Program-made: the position numbers and the translations under genes
Part shown: one piece after another, positions 24,836 to 33,250 of the stretch
Layout of the letters: every line of letters starts with the position of its first letter
Numbering within the stretch: the first letter of the stretch is position 1
Notes under the pieces: generated by a model
What the model was told of the DNA's origin: nothing
The model's input: the letters and a program-made list of their open reading frames with translations, nothing else
Databases searched by the model: none
Assembly (NCBI GenBank): GCA_001556025.1
Contig: LSIB01000190.1
Coordinates: forward strand, 1 to 37,500
DNA: 37,500 nucleotides
Source: Rhizobiales bacterium CCH3-A5
GTDB taxonomy: Bacteria; Pseudomonadota; Alphaproteobacteria; Rhizobiales; Beijerinckiaceae
Direction of reading: 5' to 3'

Positions 24836-25981
24836 TCAGATGACGTACTGCCTCAGCGGCGGGAAGCCGTTGAAGGCGACGGCCGAATAGGTCGTCGTAT
24901 AGGCGCCCGTGCCCTCGATCAGCACCCGGTCGCCGATCTCCAGCGAGAACGGCAGCATGTACGGGATCTTCTCGTACATGACGTCGACCGAATCGCAGGT
25001 CGGGCCGGCGAGCACGCAGGGCACCGTCGCATCGCCGTCGCGGGCGGTGCGGATCGGATAGCGGATCGCCTCGTCCATGGTCTCGGCGAGACCGTTGAAC
25101 TTGCCGATGTCGAGATAGACCCAGCGCACCTGATCGTCCTCGGCCTTCTTCGAGATCAGGACGACCTCGGCCTCGATCAGGCCCGCCTCGCCGACCATGC
25201 CGCGGCCCGGCTCGATGATGGTCTCCGGCAGGCGGTTGCCGAAATGCTTCGACAGCGCCTGGAAGATCGCATCGCCATAGGCCGGAACGCCCGGGATCGG
25301 ACGCAGATAGCGGGCCGGGAAGCCGCCGCCGAGATTGACCATCGAGAGCGACAGACCCCGCATGGCGCACTCCTTGAACACCGCCGAGGCCGAGGCCAGA
25401 GCGGAATCCCAGGCGTTCACATTGCTCTGCTGCGAGCCGACATGGAACGAGATGCCATAGGCGGTCAGCCCCTGACGGTGGCCGTGCTCGAGTACGTCCG
25501 CAGCCATGTCGGGCACGCAGCCGAACTTGCGCGAGAGCGGCCAGTCGGCGCCGGCGCCGTCGCAGAGGATGCGGCAGAAGATGCGCGCATCGGCCACGCC
25601 GACGGCCTTCGCCGAACGGGCGACCTTGTCGACCTCGGCCGTGCAGTCGACGGCGAAGAGGCGCACGCCGAGCTCCATGGCGCGCACGACGTCGCGCTCC
25701 TTCTTGATCGTGTTGCCGAAGGAGATGCGGTCCGCCGTCGCGCCGGCCGCGAGCGCGAGCTCGATCTCGACGACCGAGGCGCAGTCGAAGCAGGAGCCGA
25801 GCTTGGCCAGCAGGCCGAGCACTTCCGGAGCGGGATTGGCCTTCACGGCGTAGAAGACGCGCGTGTCGGGCAGGGCCCGCGAGAAGGCATGATAATTCTC
25901 ACGCACGACATCGAGGTCGATGACGACGCAGGGCCCATCCTCGCGGCGGGTTCGGAGAAATTCACGGATGCGCTCGGTCAT
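24836..25981 (-). CDS. Ornithine/lysine decarboxylase, type III PLP fold
   Basis: A 381-aa PLP-dependent decarboxylase of the alanine-racemase-like fold (eukaryotic-type ODC), which makes putrescine from ornithine and, in some relatives, cadaverine from lysine. The PLP lysine is in FYAVKANP. Further sites are FHVGSQ, VNLGGGFPARY, the phosphate-binding EPGRGMVGEAG, and the catalytic Cys-Asp pair in GPTCDSVDVM near the C-terminus. It is full length with all catalytic residues. ATG 25981 with AGGGAG upstream is chosen; a longer reading enters the structured leader and is rejected. The leader suggests post-transcriptional control. Confidence 0.9.
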   Translation of the reverse strand: MTERIREFLRTRREDGPCVVIDLDVVRENYHAFSRALPDTRVFYAVKANPAPEVLGLLAKLGSCFDCASVVEIELALAAGATADRISFGNTIKKERDVVRAMELGVRLFAVDCTAEVDKVARSAKAVGVADARIFCRILCDGAGADWPLSRKFGCVPDMAADVLEHGHRQGLTAYGISFHVGSQQSNVNAWDSALASASAVFKECAMRGLSLSMVNLGGGFPARYLRPIPGVPAYGDAIFQALSKHFGNRLPETIIEPGRGMVGEAGLIEAEVVLISKKAEDDQVRWVYLDIGKFNGLAETMDEAIRYPIRTARDGDATVPCVLAGPTCDSVDVMYEKIPYMLPFSLEIGDRVLIEGTGAYTTTYSAVAFNGFPPLRQYVI

Positions 25982-25989
25982 GAGACGCG

Positions 25990-26320
25990 ACTCCCTACGG
26001 CGCAAGCGGCGCCGATGCGACGTGAAGCCGGCTGAAACGTCAGCTATCCCAGGCGCGTTGGAGACGCCATGAACAGCCGAACGCAACGTCCGGACTCTGA
26101 TAACCGTCGATTGGGAGGTGAACCCCGCACGCCCGGCAATGAAGGACAAGCCTCTTCGGTGCTGGTCTTTGGAGGACCAGCGAGACCAAAAAAAGCCCGT
26201 TCCGTCGTTGCTTTAAGCTGCGTCCCCCGTGGAGATTCGGGGTTCGCCGGTTTCGCCTCCGGCTGCCGATCGCTGTTCGGAGAACAGTTCCCTTGGGAGG
26301 AACCGGGAGGCGTGATTTGA
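25990..26320 (-). ncRNA. Structured leader RNA upstream of the decarboxylase (possible speF-type element)
   Basis: On the minus strand, between about 26320 and the decarboxylase ATG, at least six hairpins follow one another. They include CTGTTC/GAACAG (26273-26287), GCCGG/CCGGC (26246-26263), CCCCG/CGGGG (26225-26242), the clear GCTGGTC/GACCAGC (26161-26181), GCTGA/TCAGC (26031-26044) and GGCGC/GCGCC (25999-26013). The last ends just before the ribosome site. A T7 run (complement 26188-26194) lies in the middle. Alphaproteobacterial ornithine decarboxylase genes are known to carry a conserved leader called speF; position and gene match, but I cannot confirm the covariance. No protein-coding signal is seen here. 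Confidence 0.5.
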
Positions 26321-26488
26321 GGGGATATCCATCCCCCTCCATCCGTCCTCCAACTCCTGGCGGCTGTCCGGCCTCTTGTCCGGATGCCCACCGATCGGCA
26401 CGCGGCCACAGGCACGTGCGAATTGGGTAACGGGGATATACGGATGATGGACCGGAGGTTCAAGAGTTTTCTGCAGGATCAGGACGAT
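26321..26488. other. Gap between the decarboxylase leader and the vapBC promoter
   Basis: No gene is recognisable. A short palindrome GGGGAT/ATCCCC (26321-26336 region) may belong to the leader start. The 565-base stretch 25982-26546 as a whole is explained by the leader RNA, this gap and the vapBC promoter. Confidence 0.35.
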
Positions 26489-26517
26489 TTGTCCGCTCAG
26501 GGCGGCATGTGTATAGT
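26489..26517 (+). promoter_or_regulatory. Promoter and possible operator of vapBC
   Basis: TTGTCC (26489-26494) and TATAGT (26512-26517) are separated by 17 bases and match four and five of six consensus positions. The -10 element overlaps one arm of an inverted repeat ATGTGT (26507-26512) / ACACAT (26531-26536) with a CGGCCG core between. That is the usual place for the autoregulatory operator of a VapB-VapC complex. Transcription would start near 26524. Confidence 0.55.
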
Positions 26518-26546
26518 CGGCCGAAGTCAGACACATCGGATGCGAG

Positions 26547-26759
26547 ATGCGGACGAATATCGAGATTGACGACGAGCTTCTCAAAACGGCGATGCGAGTG
26601 ACCGGTAAGGCTACGAAGCGTGCGACGGTGGAGGAAGCCCTGCGTCGAACCGTTCAGATGTCTCGCCAACGGGAGGCCTTCGAGGCATTGCGTGGCATTG
26701 GTTGGGAGGGCGATTTGGACGCGATGCGAACGGATCGCGAGCCGGATCAGGAGACGTGA
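26547..26759 (+). CDS. vapB: VapB-type antitoxin (ribbon-helix-helix)
   Basis: A 70-aa antitoxin of a type II toxin-antitoxin pair. The N-terminus (RTNIEIDDELLKTAMRVTG) is the DNA-binding ribbon-helix-helix of the DUF2191/VapB group. KRATVEEALRRTV forms the second helix. The acidic C-terminal tail (WEGDLDAMRTDREPDQ) is the part that normally blocks the toxin's active site. It sits directly behind a clear promoter and overlaps the toxin start by GTGA. Confidence 0.88.
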   Translation: MRTNIEIDDELLKTAMRVTGKATKRATVEEALRRTVQMSRQREAFEALRGIGWEGDLDAMRTDREPDQET

Positions 26760-27172
26760 TCGTCGCGGATAGCTCCGTCTGGATCGACCATTTCCGCGGC
26801 TTCGAATCCGTCCAGGTCGATCGGCTCGATCGACTGATCGGATCGCCGGACCTCGTCCTGGGCGATCTCGTGCTGTTCGAGCTCTTGCGCGGCACACGCG
26901 ACGAGCGGCATGCCAGGACGCTCGAAACGTGGCTGCGGAGGTTCCCGCTCCAGCGCATGGTCGATCCGAAACTCGCCGTCGCAGCGGCACGCCATTCGCG
27001 CAGGCTCAGAAGCGCCGGGATCACCCCGCGCAAAACCATTGATCTTCTGATCGCGACATTCTGTATCGAGCGGCGATATGAGCTGCTGCACCGCGACCGT
27101 GATTTCGACCTAATGGCGCTTCATCTCGACTTGCGCATCTTTGATGCGTCCGCATTCGACCCTCTGTCCTGA
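26756..27172 (+). CDS. vapC: VapC-type toxin, PIN-domain ribonuclease
   Basis: A 138-aa PIN-domain RNase that in this family cleaves tRNA or rRNA when freed from VapB. Acidic active-site residues are visible: Asp in VIVADSSVWIDHF, Glu in VLFELLRGTRD, Asp in TPRKTIDLLIATF and the C-terminal LLHRDRDFDLMA. All four blocks are present, so it looks active. The GTG start overlaps the vapB stop (GTGA), with CAGGAGA before it. opgG begins 15 bases after its stop. Confidence 0.88.
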   Translation: MIVADSSVWIDHFRGFESVQVDRLDRLIGSPDLVLGDLVLFELLRGTRDERHARTLETWLRRFPLQRMVDPKLAVAAARHSRRLRSAGITPRKTIDLLIATFCIERRYELLHRDRDFDLMALHLDLRIFDASAFDPLS

Positions 27173-27187
27173 AGATCGAACAACCAT

Positions 27188-28774
27188 ATGCTCGCCCCCC
27201 ATCGCCGTTCCGTCCTCTCCGGCCTCTCGACCTTGCTCGCCGCCTCCGTCGCGCCCTCGGCCCTGCTTGCGCAGCAGCCTGAGCCGCAGCCGGCCCCCGT
27301 GGCTCCACCGCAGCCGCGTTTCGGCTTCGAGCAGGTCGTCGCTCGCGCCCGCGAGATCGCCTCCGTGCCGCATGATCCGGGCCCGGTCCTGCCCGAGCCG
27401 CTGTCGCGGCTCGATTTCGACGCCTGGCGCGACATCCGCTTCCGGCCCGACAGGGCGCTTCTCGCGCAGTCGGGCACGGGCTTCCGGATGCAGATGTTCC
27501 ACCCCGGCTTCCTGTTCACCCGGCCCGTGGTCGTGAACGTGGTGCGCGACGGGGTGGCGACGCCGGTGCCCTACTCCGCCGGGCTGTTCGATTACGGCCG
27601 CGTCCGCTTCGACAAGCCCCTGCCGGTCAATCTCGGTTTCGCGGGTTTCCGGCTGCATTATCCGCTGAACGATCCGCGCGTCTTCGACGAGCTGATCTCC
27701 TTCATCGGCGCGAGCTATTTCCGCGTGCTCGGCCGCGAGCAGCGCTACGGGCTGTCGGCGCGGGGGCTTTCGATCGGCGCGGGCGTGCCGGGCGGCGAGG
27801 AGTTCCCGATGTTCAGGGAGTTCTGGGTCGAGGCGCCGGGCGCCAATGCCGAGCGCATCACGGTCCATGCCCTGCTCGATTCGGCCTCGGTCACGGGGGC
27901 CTACCGTTTCCATATCTACCCGGATGTCGACAGCGTGGTCGATGTCCACGCGACCCTGTTCCCGCGCAAGGCCATCGACAAGCTCGGCCTCGCGCCACTG
28001 ACCTCGATGTTCTTCACGGGCGAGAACGACCGCCGCTTCCACGATGATTTCCGCACAGAGCTGCATGATTCCGATGGACTGATGATCCATTCGGGCACCG
28101 GCGAATGGATCTGGCGACCCCTGCGCAATCCACGCCAGCAAGCCAACTCCTCTTTCGTCGAGCGCAATGTCCGGGGTTTCGGGCTGATGCAGCGCGACCG
28201 CGTCTTCGAGCATTACCAGGATCTCGACCTGAGCTACGAATTGCGCCCGTCCTACTGGATCGAGCCGCAGGGGGACTGGGGCGAGGGCTGCGTCGAGCTG
28301 ATCGAACTGCCGACCACGGACGAGACCAACGACAATGTCGTCGCGCTTTGGGCTCCGAAGACGCCGCTGGAGCCCGGCCGCGAATTCTCCTTCGGTTACA
28401 AGCTGACGGCGATGCTCGATTCCAGCGACCTGCATCCGGGCGGGCGCATCATCAACACCTATCAGGCCCGGCCCAAGGCGCTGGGCTCGGGCGAGCCGGT
28501 GACGCCTGGCGCGCGACGTTTCATCGTCGATTTCGCCGGCGGCGATCTCGAATACCATCTGCGCCAGCCCGACAGGGTCGAGATCGTGCCCTCGATCGCC
28601 TATGGCCGGATCGACCGCGCCTTCATTGTGCCCAACCCCAAGACGCAAGGCTTCCGCGCCTTCATCGACATCCTCGTCGAGCCCGGCCAGCTCGCCGAGA
28701 TGCGCGCCTTCCTGAAGGCTGGCGACAAGGCGCTGACCGAGACCTGGAGCTACCCCTGGCGGGCGGAGGGCTGA
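27188..28774 (+). CDS. opgG: OpgG/OpgD-type periplasmic glucan biosynthesis protein
   Basis: A 528-aa periplasmic protein of the MdoG/OpgG family, needed to form osmoregulated periplasmic glucans; related proteins have been shown to act on beta-1,2-glucan. A Tat-type signal (HRRSVLSGLSTLLAAS) is followed by a proline-rich linker and the catalytic beta-sandwich. That contains FGFEQVVARAREIA, FRMQMFHPGFLF, REFWVEAPG and HDSDGLMIHSGTGEWIWRPL, with candidate acidic catalytic residues (HDSDGL; GDWGEGCVEL). Use of Tat is as in OpgD. The gene starts 15 bases after vapC with only a weak ribosome site and no visible promoter, so it may depend on the toxin-antitoxin transcript or on a promoter inside vapC. 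No opgH lies in the window. Confidence 0.9.
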   Translation: MLAPHRRSVLSGLSTLLAASVAPSALLAQQPEPQPAPVAPPQPRFGFEQVVARAREIASVPHDPGPVLPEPLSRLDFDAWRDIRFRPDRALLAQSGTGFRMQMFHPGFLFTRPVVVNVVRDGVATPVPYSAGLFDYGRVRFDKPLPVNLGFAGFRLHYPLNDPRVFDELISFIGASYFRVLGREQRYGLSARGLSIGAGVPGGEEFPMFREFWVEAPGANAERITVHALLDSASVTGAYRFHIYPDVDSVVDVHATLFPRKAIDKLGLAPLTSMFFTGENDRRFHDDFRTELHDSDGLMIHSGTGEWIWRPLRNPRQQANSSFVERNVRGFGLMQRDRVFEHYQDLDLSYELRPSYWIEPQGDWGEGCVELIELPTTDETNDNVVALWAPKTPLEPGREFSFGYKLTAMLDSSDLHPGGRIINTYQARPKALGSGEPVTPGARRFIVDFAGGDLEYHLRQPDRVEIVPSIAYGRIDRAFIVPNPKTQGFRAFIDILVEPGQLAEMRAFLKAGDKALTETWSYPWRAEG

Positions 28775-28784
28775 GCCTCCCTCC

Positions 28785-29210
28785 TCAGAACCTGTCGGCG
28801 CTGACCCGCGCAGCCTTCTTGCGTTTCTCGGGCGCGGCCGCGACCACCTCGATCTCGACCTTGAACTCCGGCAGCGTGAAGCCTGCGACGATCATCAGCG
28901 TCGAGGCCGGCGGCGGCGTGCCGACATGGGCGTCGCGCGACTCCATATAGCCCTTCATATGGGCGCGGTCGGTGACATAGGCGTTGATGCGGACGATGTC
29001 GGCAAGCGTCATGCCCGCCTCGGCAAGGATTGCCGCGATGTTGGAAAAGCAGAGATCGGCCTGCGTCCTCGCGTCCTCGGGAATCGTGCCCTCCGCCGTC
29101 ACGCCGAGCTGGCCGGAGCAAAAGACGAGCCGATGCCCAGCCTGCACCTCGACACCGTGGCTGTAGCGCGCGAAGGGCGGGCGGATCGTGGCGGGGCTGA
29201 GCGGTTTCAT
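28785..29210 (-). CDS. Rid-family protein lacking the catalytic Arg of RidA
   Basis: A 141-aa YjgF/YER057c/UK114 (Rid) protein with the trimer-forming fold: LVFCSGQLGVTAEGTIPEDARTQADLCFSNIAAILAEAG and LADIVRINAYVTD. In true RidA enamine/imine deaminases a conserved Arg follows Pro-Ala (PAR). Here the block reads PPASTLMIVAGF with Ser at that position, so deaminase activity is doubtful and it fits the less-characterised Rid subgroups. ATG 29210 is preferred because GGAG lies six bases before it, while the ATG at 29216 directly abuts the box. The gene ends 10 bases from the convergent opgG stop. Confidence 0.8.
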   Translation of the reverse strand: MKPLSPATIRPPFARYSHGVEVQAGHRLVFCSGQLGVTAEGTIPEDARTQADLCFSNIAAILAEAGMTLADIVRINAYVTDRAHMKGYMESRDAHVGTPPPASTLMIVAGFTLPEFKVEIEVVAAAPEKRKKAARVSADRF

Positions 29211-29407
29211 CGGCATCTCCGGATCGCAGGCTGTCGCCGGCGACTATGCCTGCCGCGCCGATCGGGAACCAGATCGGTCGTTGCGGGTTCGCAAGCCCGA
29301 CAGGCTGGGCTATGCAGGGAATCGGGGGCACACTGCTCATCTCAGGTTCAGTTCGCCCGCCGCAGTCTGGCCCTCAAGCAACCGAAGATGATCGAGACGA
29401 GCCTGGC

Positions 29408-30085
29408 ATGACGATGACCGCCCGCACCCTCCTCAGGGCCGCCAGCCTGCTGCCGCTGCTGGGGCTCGCCGCCTGTGCCGGCTCGCAGCGTTTCGTCGGG
29501 CCGGCGCCAGGCGGACAGGCCTATGGTGGAGCTGGCTACAGCCAGCCGCCGCTGCAATCGGCCCCGCCGATCACCTCGGCTCCCGTCATATCCGAGCCGC
29601 TGCCGCCGCCCGGCGGCTATCCGGTCGCGAGCGCTCCGTCAGGGCAGGGGGCGCTGCCGCCGCCTCAGGACCCGTTCTTCGACCCCGGCGCCGGCGCGCC
29701 GCAGTCTCCTCCTCCACCGGCCGCACCGACGCAGCCGCCGACATTGCGCGGCGGCGGCGACATCCAGACGCTCGGCGGCGGGCAGGCGCGCGCGCCGGTC
29801 CAGTCCCGCGACGGGGTCGTCGGCGGCTGGACCGCGCGGGAGGCCACCGGTGGCTCCTGCCGCGTCCAGCTCTCCAGCGCCTCGACGCTCGACCTTTACC
29901 GCGCCAGCGCGTCCGGCTGCACGAACCGTGACCTGCAGACCGTCAACGCATGGGACTACCGCAATGGCGAGGTCTACCTCTACCAGCAGGGCGGCACGGT
30001 GGTCGCGCGTCTGCGCGCGGACAGCGGCGGCTCGCTCAGCGGCGCGGTGACGAAGTCGGGCGCGGCGCTGACGCTCAACCGATAG
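29408..30085 (+). CDS. Omp19/AprI-type protease inhibitor lipoprotein
   Basis: A 225-aa outer-membrane lipoprotein with lipobox LAAC around residues 20-23. A ~115-residue linker very rich in Pro, Gly, Ala and Gln follows. The C-terminal eight-stranded inhibitor domain opens with VVGGWTAREATGGSCRVQL; its two Cys (SCRV and SGCTN) should form the conserved disulfide. Brucella Omp19 of this family protects against proteases. Length and linker are typical. Ribosome site weak. The next gene is convergent, with its stop 12 bases away. Confidence 0.82.
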   Translation: MTMTARTLLRAASLLPLLGLAACAGSQRFVGPAPGGQAYGGAGYSQPPLQSAPPITSAPVISEPLPPPGGYPVASAPSGQGALPPPQDPFFDPGAGAPQSPPPPAAPTQPPTLRGGGDIQTLGGGQARAPVQSRDGVVGGWTAREATGGSCRVQLSSASTLDLYRASASGCTNRDLQTVNAWDYRNGEVYLYQQGGTVVARLRADSGGSLSGAVTKSGAALTLNR

Positions 30086-30097
30086 GCGCAAGTTCGC

Positions 30098-30718
30098 CTA
30101 TGCCGAGCGCCTCAGCGCCCGACCGAACAAGGCCGGCCGCCAGAATTTGCGCTGCAGCGACAGCGCGATCGTGGCGAAGCTGCGGGCGTTGTCGAAGGCC
30201 TCGTCGAGGATGGTGAAGGGCGTCGGTCCGCCGGTCGCGAGCGAGCCCTCGACATCGTTGTAGCCGCCGACCAGATCGGCCTCGAACTTGCGCGCCAGTC
30301 GCCGCATCGCAGCGTTCTCGGGCAGGCAGGTCATGTAGAGCGTGCGGATGCCGCGATTGCGCCCGGCGGTGATCAGCCGGCTGAACAAGGCCTCGCCGAG
30401 ACCCCGCCGGCGCCAGTCGCGCTCGACGCTGAAGGCAGCCTCACCGGTCTGCGCGACGATGTCGTCGAGCCCGCGCAGTTCCCCCGCGGCGCGGACTTCG
30501 CCGGCCTCGACATAGGCATAGACCAGCCCGCCGACGCCGAAGGTGGTGGCAGCATAGTTGATCAGAAACTCGTCATTCACCGCGGTACCGAAGCGCTCGC
30601 GTCGTGTCTGCGCATCGAGGCGCAGCAGATGCGCGGTGAAGAGGTCGCGTTCCGTGGGCCAGAGCCGCCGGATTTCGCCGCGGGCCGCGGCCGAACCGGG
30701 CTTTTTCGAGCTAGCCAA
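30098..30718 (-). CDS. GNAT-family acetyltransferase
   Basis: A 206-aa acetyltransferase with the acetyl-CoA motif EAAFSVERDWRRRGLGEALFSRLITAGRNRGI and following TLYMTCLPENAAMRRLARKF. The N-terminal IRRLWPTERDLFTAHLLRLDAQTRRERFG is the pattern of stand-alone GNATs of unknown substrate. The start is TTG 30718, supported by an AGGAG box six bases ahead; no ATG is available nearby. It stands 173 bases downstream of the amino-acid binding protein gene on the same strand. Confidence 0.8.
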   Translation of the reverse strand: MASSKKPGSAAARGEIRRLWPTERDLFTAHLLRLDAQTRRERFGTAVNDEFLINYAATTFGVGGLVYAYVEAGEVRAAGELRGLDDIVAQTGEAAFSVERDWRRRGLGEALFSRLITAGRNRGIRTLYMTCLPENAAMRRLARKFEADLVGGYNDVEGSLATGGPTPFTILDEAFDNARSFATIALSLQRKFWRPALFGRALRRSA

Positions 30719-30853
30719 TGTTCTCTCCTGTCAAAGCGCGTAGATGCGCTGCCGACCGGAGGCGTGTCTTCCCTGACGCTATGAGAGATGCGCCTTGTTT
30801 GCTGCAATGCAAGAGGCGCGCCCGCCATGGCGGACAGGAACCCAATGCATGGT

Positions 30854-30882
30854 GGGCGCGGCGCGTGGTGAACGCCGCGCCC
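30854..30882 (-). terminator. Hairpin after the amino-acid binding protein gene
   Basis: A perfect 10-bp inverted repeat (GGGCGCGGCG at 30854-30863 with CGCCGCGCCC at 30873-30882, 9-base loop) begins 8 bases after the TAA stop of the binding-protein gene. It lacks a T-run on the minus strand, so it may only protect the mRNA end or assist Rho-dependent termination. Confidence 0.4.
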
Positions 30883-30891
30883 GCGCCGGTT

Positions 30892-31908
30892 TTAGCGGAA
30901 GGGCGGGCTGTATTGCAGACCGCCGCTGGTCCAGAGCGCATTGGGGCCGCGCGCCAGCTTCAGCCGCGACTGCTGGCCGAGATGGCGCTCGAAGCTCTCG
31001 CCGTAATTGCCGACCGTGCGGATGATGCGGACGACCCAGTCATTGCTCAGCCCCATCGCCTCGCCGAACTTGCCGTCCTGGCCGAGAAAGCGCCTGATCT
31101 CGGGATTGGCCGATTTCGCCATCTCCGCGATGTTGGCTTTGTTCACGCCGAGTTCCTCGGCGTTGATCAGTGCCAGCACCGTCCAGCGCACCAGGTTGAA
31201 CCAGGCCTCGTCGCCGGTGCGGACCCAGGGGCCGAGCGGCTCCTTCGAGATCACCTCCGGCAGGATGGCGTGTCCATCGGGGTCGGCGAGCTTGAGCTTC
31301 ACCGCCGAGAGCGCCGAGATGTCGGTCGTATAGGCGTCGCAGCGGCCCGCTTCATAGGCTTTCAGCGCCTCCTCGGAGGTGCCGAAAGCGGCGGGCTCGT
31401 ATGTCAGGCCAAGCTTGCGGAAATAGTCGGCCATGTTGAGTTCGCTCGTCGTGCCCTGCGCGACGCAGATCGAGGCGCCGCCGAGCTTGGCCGCGCTGTC
31501 GACGCCGAGCTTCTTCGCCACCATGAAGCCCTGCCCGTCATAGTAATTCACGGCGGTGAAGGTGACGCCCTGCCCCAGATTGCGCGAGAGCGTCCAGGTC
31601 GTGGTCCGCGGCAGAACGTCGATCTCGCCGGCCTGCAGGGCGATAAGCCGGTCCTTCGAGGTCAGCGAGACGAACTTGGCCTTGTCCTGATCGTCGAACA
31701 CCGCCACGGCGAGAGCCCGGCAGATGTCGATGTCGAAGCCGTTCCATCGCCCGGTCGCGTCCTGGATCGAGAAGCCGGCGACGCCGGGGCTCGTGCCGCA
31801 GATGACATGGCCGCGCTCCCTGATCTTGCCGAGCGTTCCGCTGCCCTGCGCCATGGCGGGCGTCGCGAGCGCCATTGTCGCGGCCAGCGCCAGCATCAAT
31901 CGTGTCAT
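30892..31908 (-). CDS. Amino-acid ABC transporter substrate-binding protein (AapJ-like)
   Basis: A 338-aa periplasmic binding protein of the general L-amino-acid uptake (AapJ/BztA) type. After the signal peptide (MLALAATMALATPAMAQ) it reads GTLGKIRERGHVICGTSPGVAGFSIQDATGRWNGFDIDICRALA, then KDRLIALQAGEIDVLPRTTTWTLSRN and the family-typical RCDAYTTDISAL. The second of two close ATGs (31908) is used because AGGGG is correctly spaced from it. No permease or ATPase genes are adjacent, so it is an orphan here and must use a transporter encoded elsewhere. It follows the cystathionine beta-lyase-like gene by 99 bases on the same strand. Confidence 0.88.
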   Translation of the reverse strand: MTRLMLALAATMALATPAMAQGSGTLGKIRERGHVICGTSPGVAGFSIQDATGRWNGFDIDICRALAVAVFDDQDKAKFVSLTSKDRLIALQAGEIDVLPRTTTWTLSRNLGQGVTFTAVNYYDGQGFMVAKKLGVDSAAKLGGASICVAQGTTSELNMADYFRKLGLTYEPAAFGTSEEALKAYEAGRCDAYTTDISALSAVKLKLADPDGHAILPEVISKEPLGPWVRTGDEAWFNLVRWTVLALINAEELGVNKANIAEMAKSANPEIRRFLGQDGKFGEAMGLSNDWVVRIIRTVGNYGESFERHLGQQSRLKLARGPNALWTSGGLQYSPPFR

Positions 31909-32007
31909 GGTCATCCCCTGTCTTTGTTGCGGTCTCGGCAGGCACAGTTCTCCCGGCGCGGCAGGCGCTGGCCCGTCGCGTTGGTTTCGTCGTCACATCG
32001 GGCTTGT

Positions 32008-33192
32008 TCAGGCGACCTTGGCCGTCAGTCTGGGTTCGAGCACCCGAAGCATCGCGTCGAGATCGCTCCAGAGATCGTCGGCGTCTTCCAGCCCGATACT
32101 GATGCGCAGCACCGGGCCCTTGGGCGTCCAGGGCACGATGCTGCGGTCGCCGCCGATCGCCATCGGCGCGATCAGGCTGCGCGTGCCGCCCCACGACGCC
32201 CCGATCGCAAAGACCGTCAGCGCGCTGAGCGCCGCCTCGAGCTCCGCCTCGGCGACAGGCTTGAGCACCAGGCTGAACACGCCCGAGGAGCGGCCCATGT
32301 CGCGCCGCCAGACATCATGGCCGGGGCAGGAGGGAAGCGCCGGGTGCAGGACGGTCTCGACGGCCGGCGAATGCGTCAGCCGCCGGGCGAAATCCTCCGA
32401 AATGGCGCCCATATGCGCGACGCGCAAAGCCATGGTCTCGATGCCGCGCAAGGCGAGCTGGCACTCGTCGGGTGAGACGCCGATGCCGAAGCCGCGCAGT
32501 GTTTCCTTCATCTTCTGCCGCAGGCCGAGATCGGAGACCGTGACAGACCCAAGCAGGAGGTCGGAGTGCCCGCCGACATATTTGGTCAGCGCCTCGCAGG
32601 CGAAATCGGCCCCATGCGCCAGCGGCTTGAAGATCAGCGGGGTCGCCCAGGTGTTGTCGCAGCCGACGAGCACGCCCTTCGCCTTGGCCGCCGCGATGAT
32701 CGCCGGCGCGTCCTGCACCTCCATGGTGCCCGAGCCCGGCGACTCGACCCAGACCAGCTTCGTCGCGGCGTCGATCAATCCGGCGATGCCGGCTCCGATC
32801 AGCGGGTCGTAGACGACGTAGCCGATGCCGCGCGGCCTGAGATAATCGGCGCAAAAACTCCTGACCGGCGGATAGACATGGTCCGGGATCAGCACCTTGT
32901 CGCCCGGCATCAGCACGGACAGCATCACGATCGTGACCGCCGCCTGTCCCGAGGGCACGAGCACGGTGCGCGCGCCGCCATGCAGCGCCGTCAACTGCGC
33001 CTCCAGCGTGCGCGTGGTCGGCGTGCCGTGCAGGCCATAGGTATAGCCGTCGAAGCCGCGGTGCTTCCGAGCCGAGAAGCTCGCCGCGTCCTTGTAGACG
33101 ATGGTCGAGGCGCGATGCGTCGGCACCGCGAGGGAGGCATAGCCCTCCTCGGAGACGGCAGGGTGATGAACGCAGCGGGTGGAATCGTGCAT
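32008..33192 (-). CDS. Cystathionine beta-lyase-like PLP enzyme (MetC family)
   Basis: A 394-aa enzyme of the Cys/Met metabolism PLP family. The fold shows YTYGLHGTPTTRTLEAQLTAL, the cofactor stretch VPSGQAAVTIVML, WVESPGSGTMEVQD, VGCDNTWATPLIFKPL with the PLP-binding Asp, and the Schiff-base Lys in EALTKYVGGHSDLLLG. MetC cleaves cystathionine, or cystine-like compounds, to homocysteine (or thiol), pyruvate and ammonia. Bacterial members are often mis-assigned between beta-lyase and related activities, so the exact reaction is uncertain. GAGG five bases before ATG 33192 supports the start. A LysR gene and an inverted repeat lie directly upstream. Confidence 0.85.
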   Translation of the reverse strand: MHDSTRCVHHPAVSEEGYASLAVPTHRASTIVYKDAASFSARKHRGFDGYTYGLHGTPTTRTLEAQLTALHGGARTVLVPSGQAAVTIVMLSVLMPGDKVLIPDHVYPPVRSFCADYLRPRGIGYVVYDPLIGAGIAGLIDAATKLVWVESPGSGTMEVQDAPAIIAAAKAKGVLVGCDNTWATPLIFKPLAHGADFACEALTKYVGGHSDLLLGSVTVSDLGLRQKMKETLRGFGIGVSPDECQLALRGIETMALRVAHMGAISEDFARRLTHSPAVETVLHPALPSCPGHDVWRRDMGRSSGVFSLVLKPVAEAELEAALSALTVFAIGASWGGTRSLIAPMAIGGDRSIVPWTPKGPVLRISIGLEDADDLWSDLDAMLRVLEPRLTAKVA

Positions 33193-33250
33193 GGCGGCCT
33201 CGCGAAGCTTTCGCCACGATAGATCGGCGCGCGGCGCTGACGATAATCTT

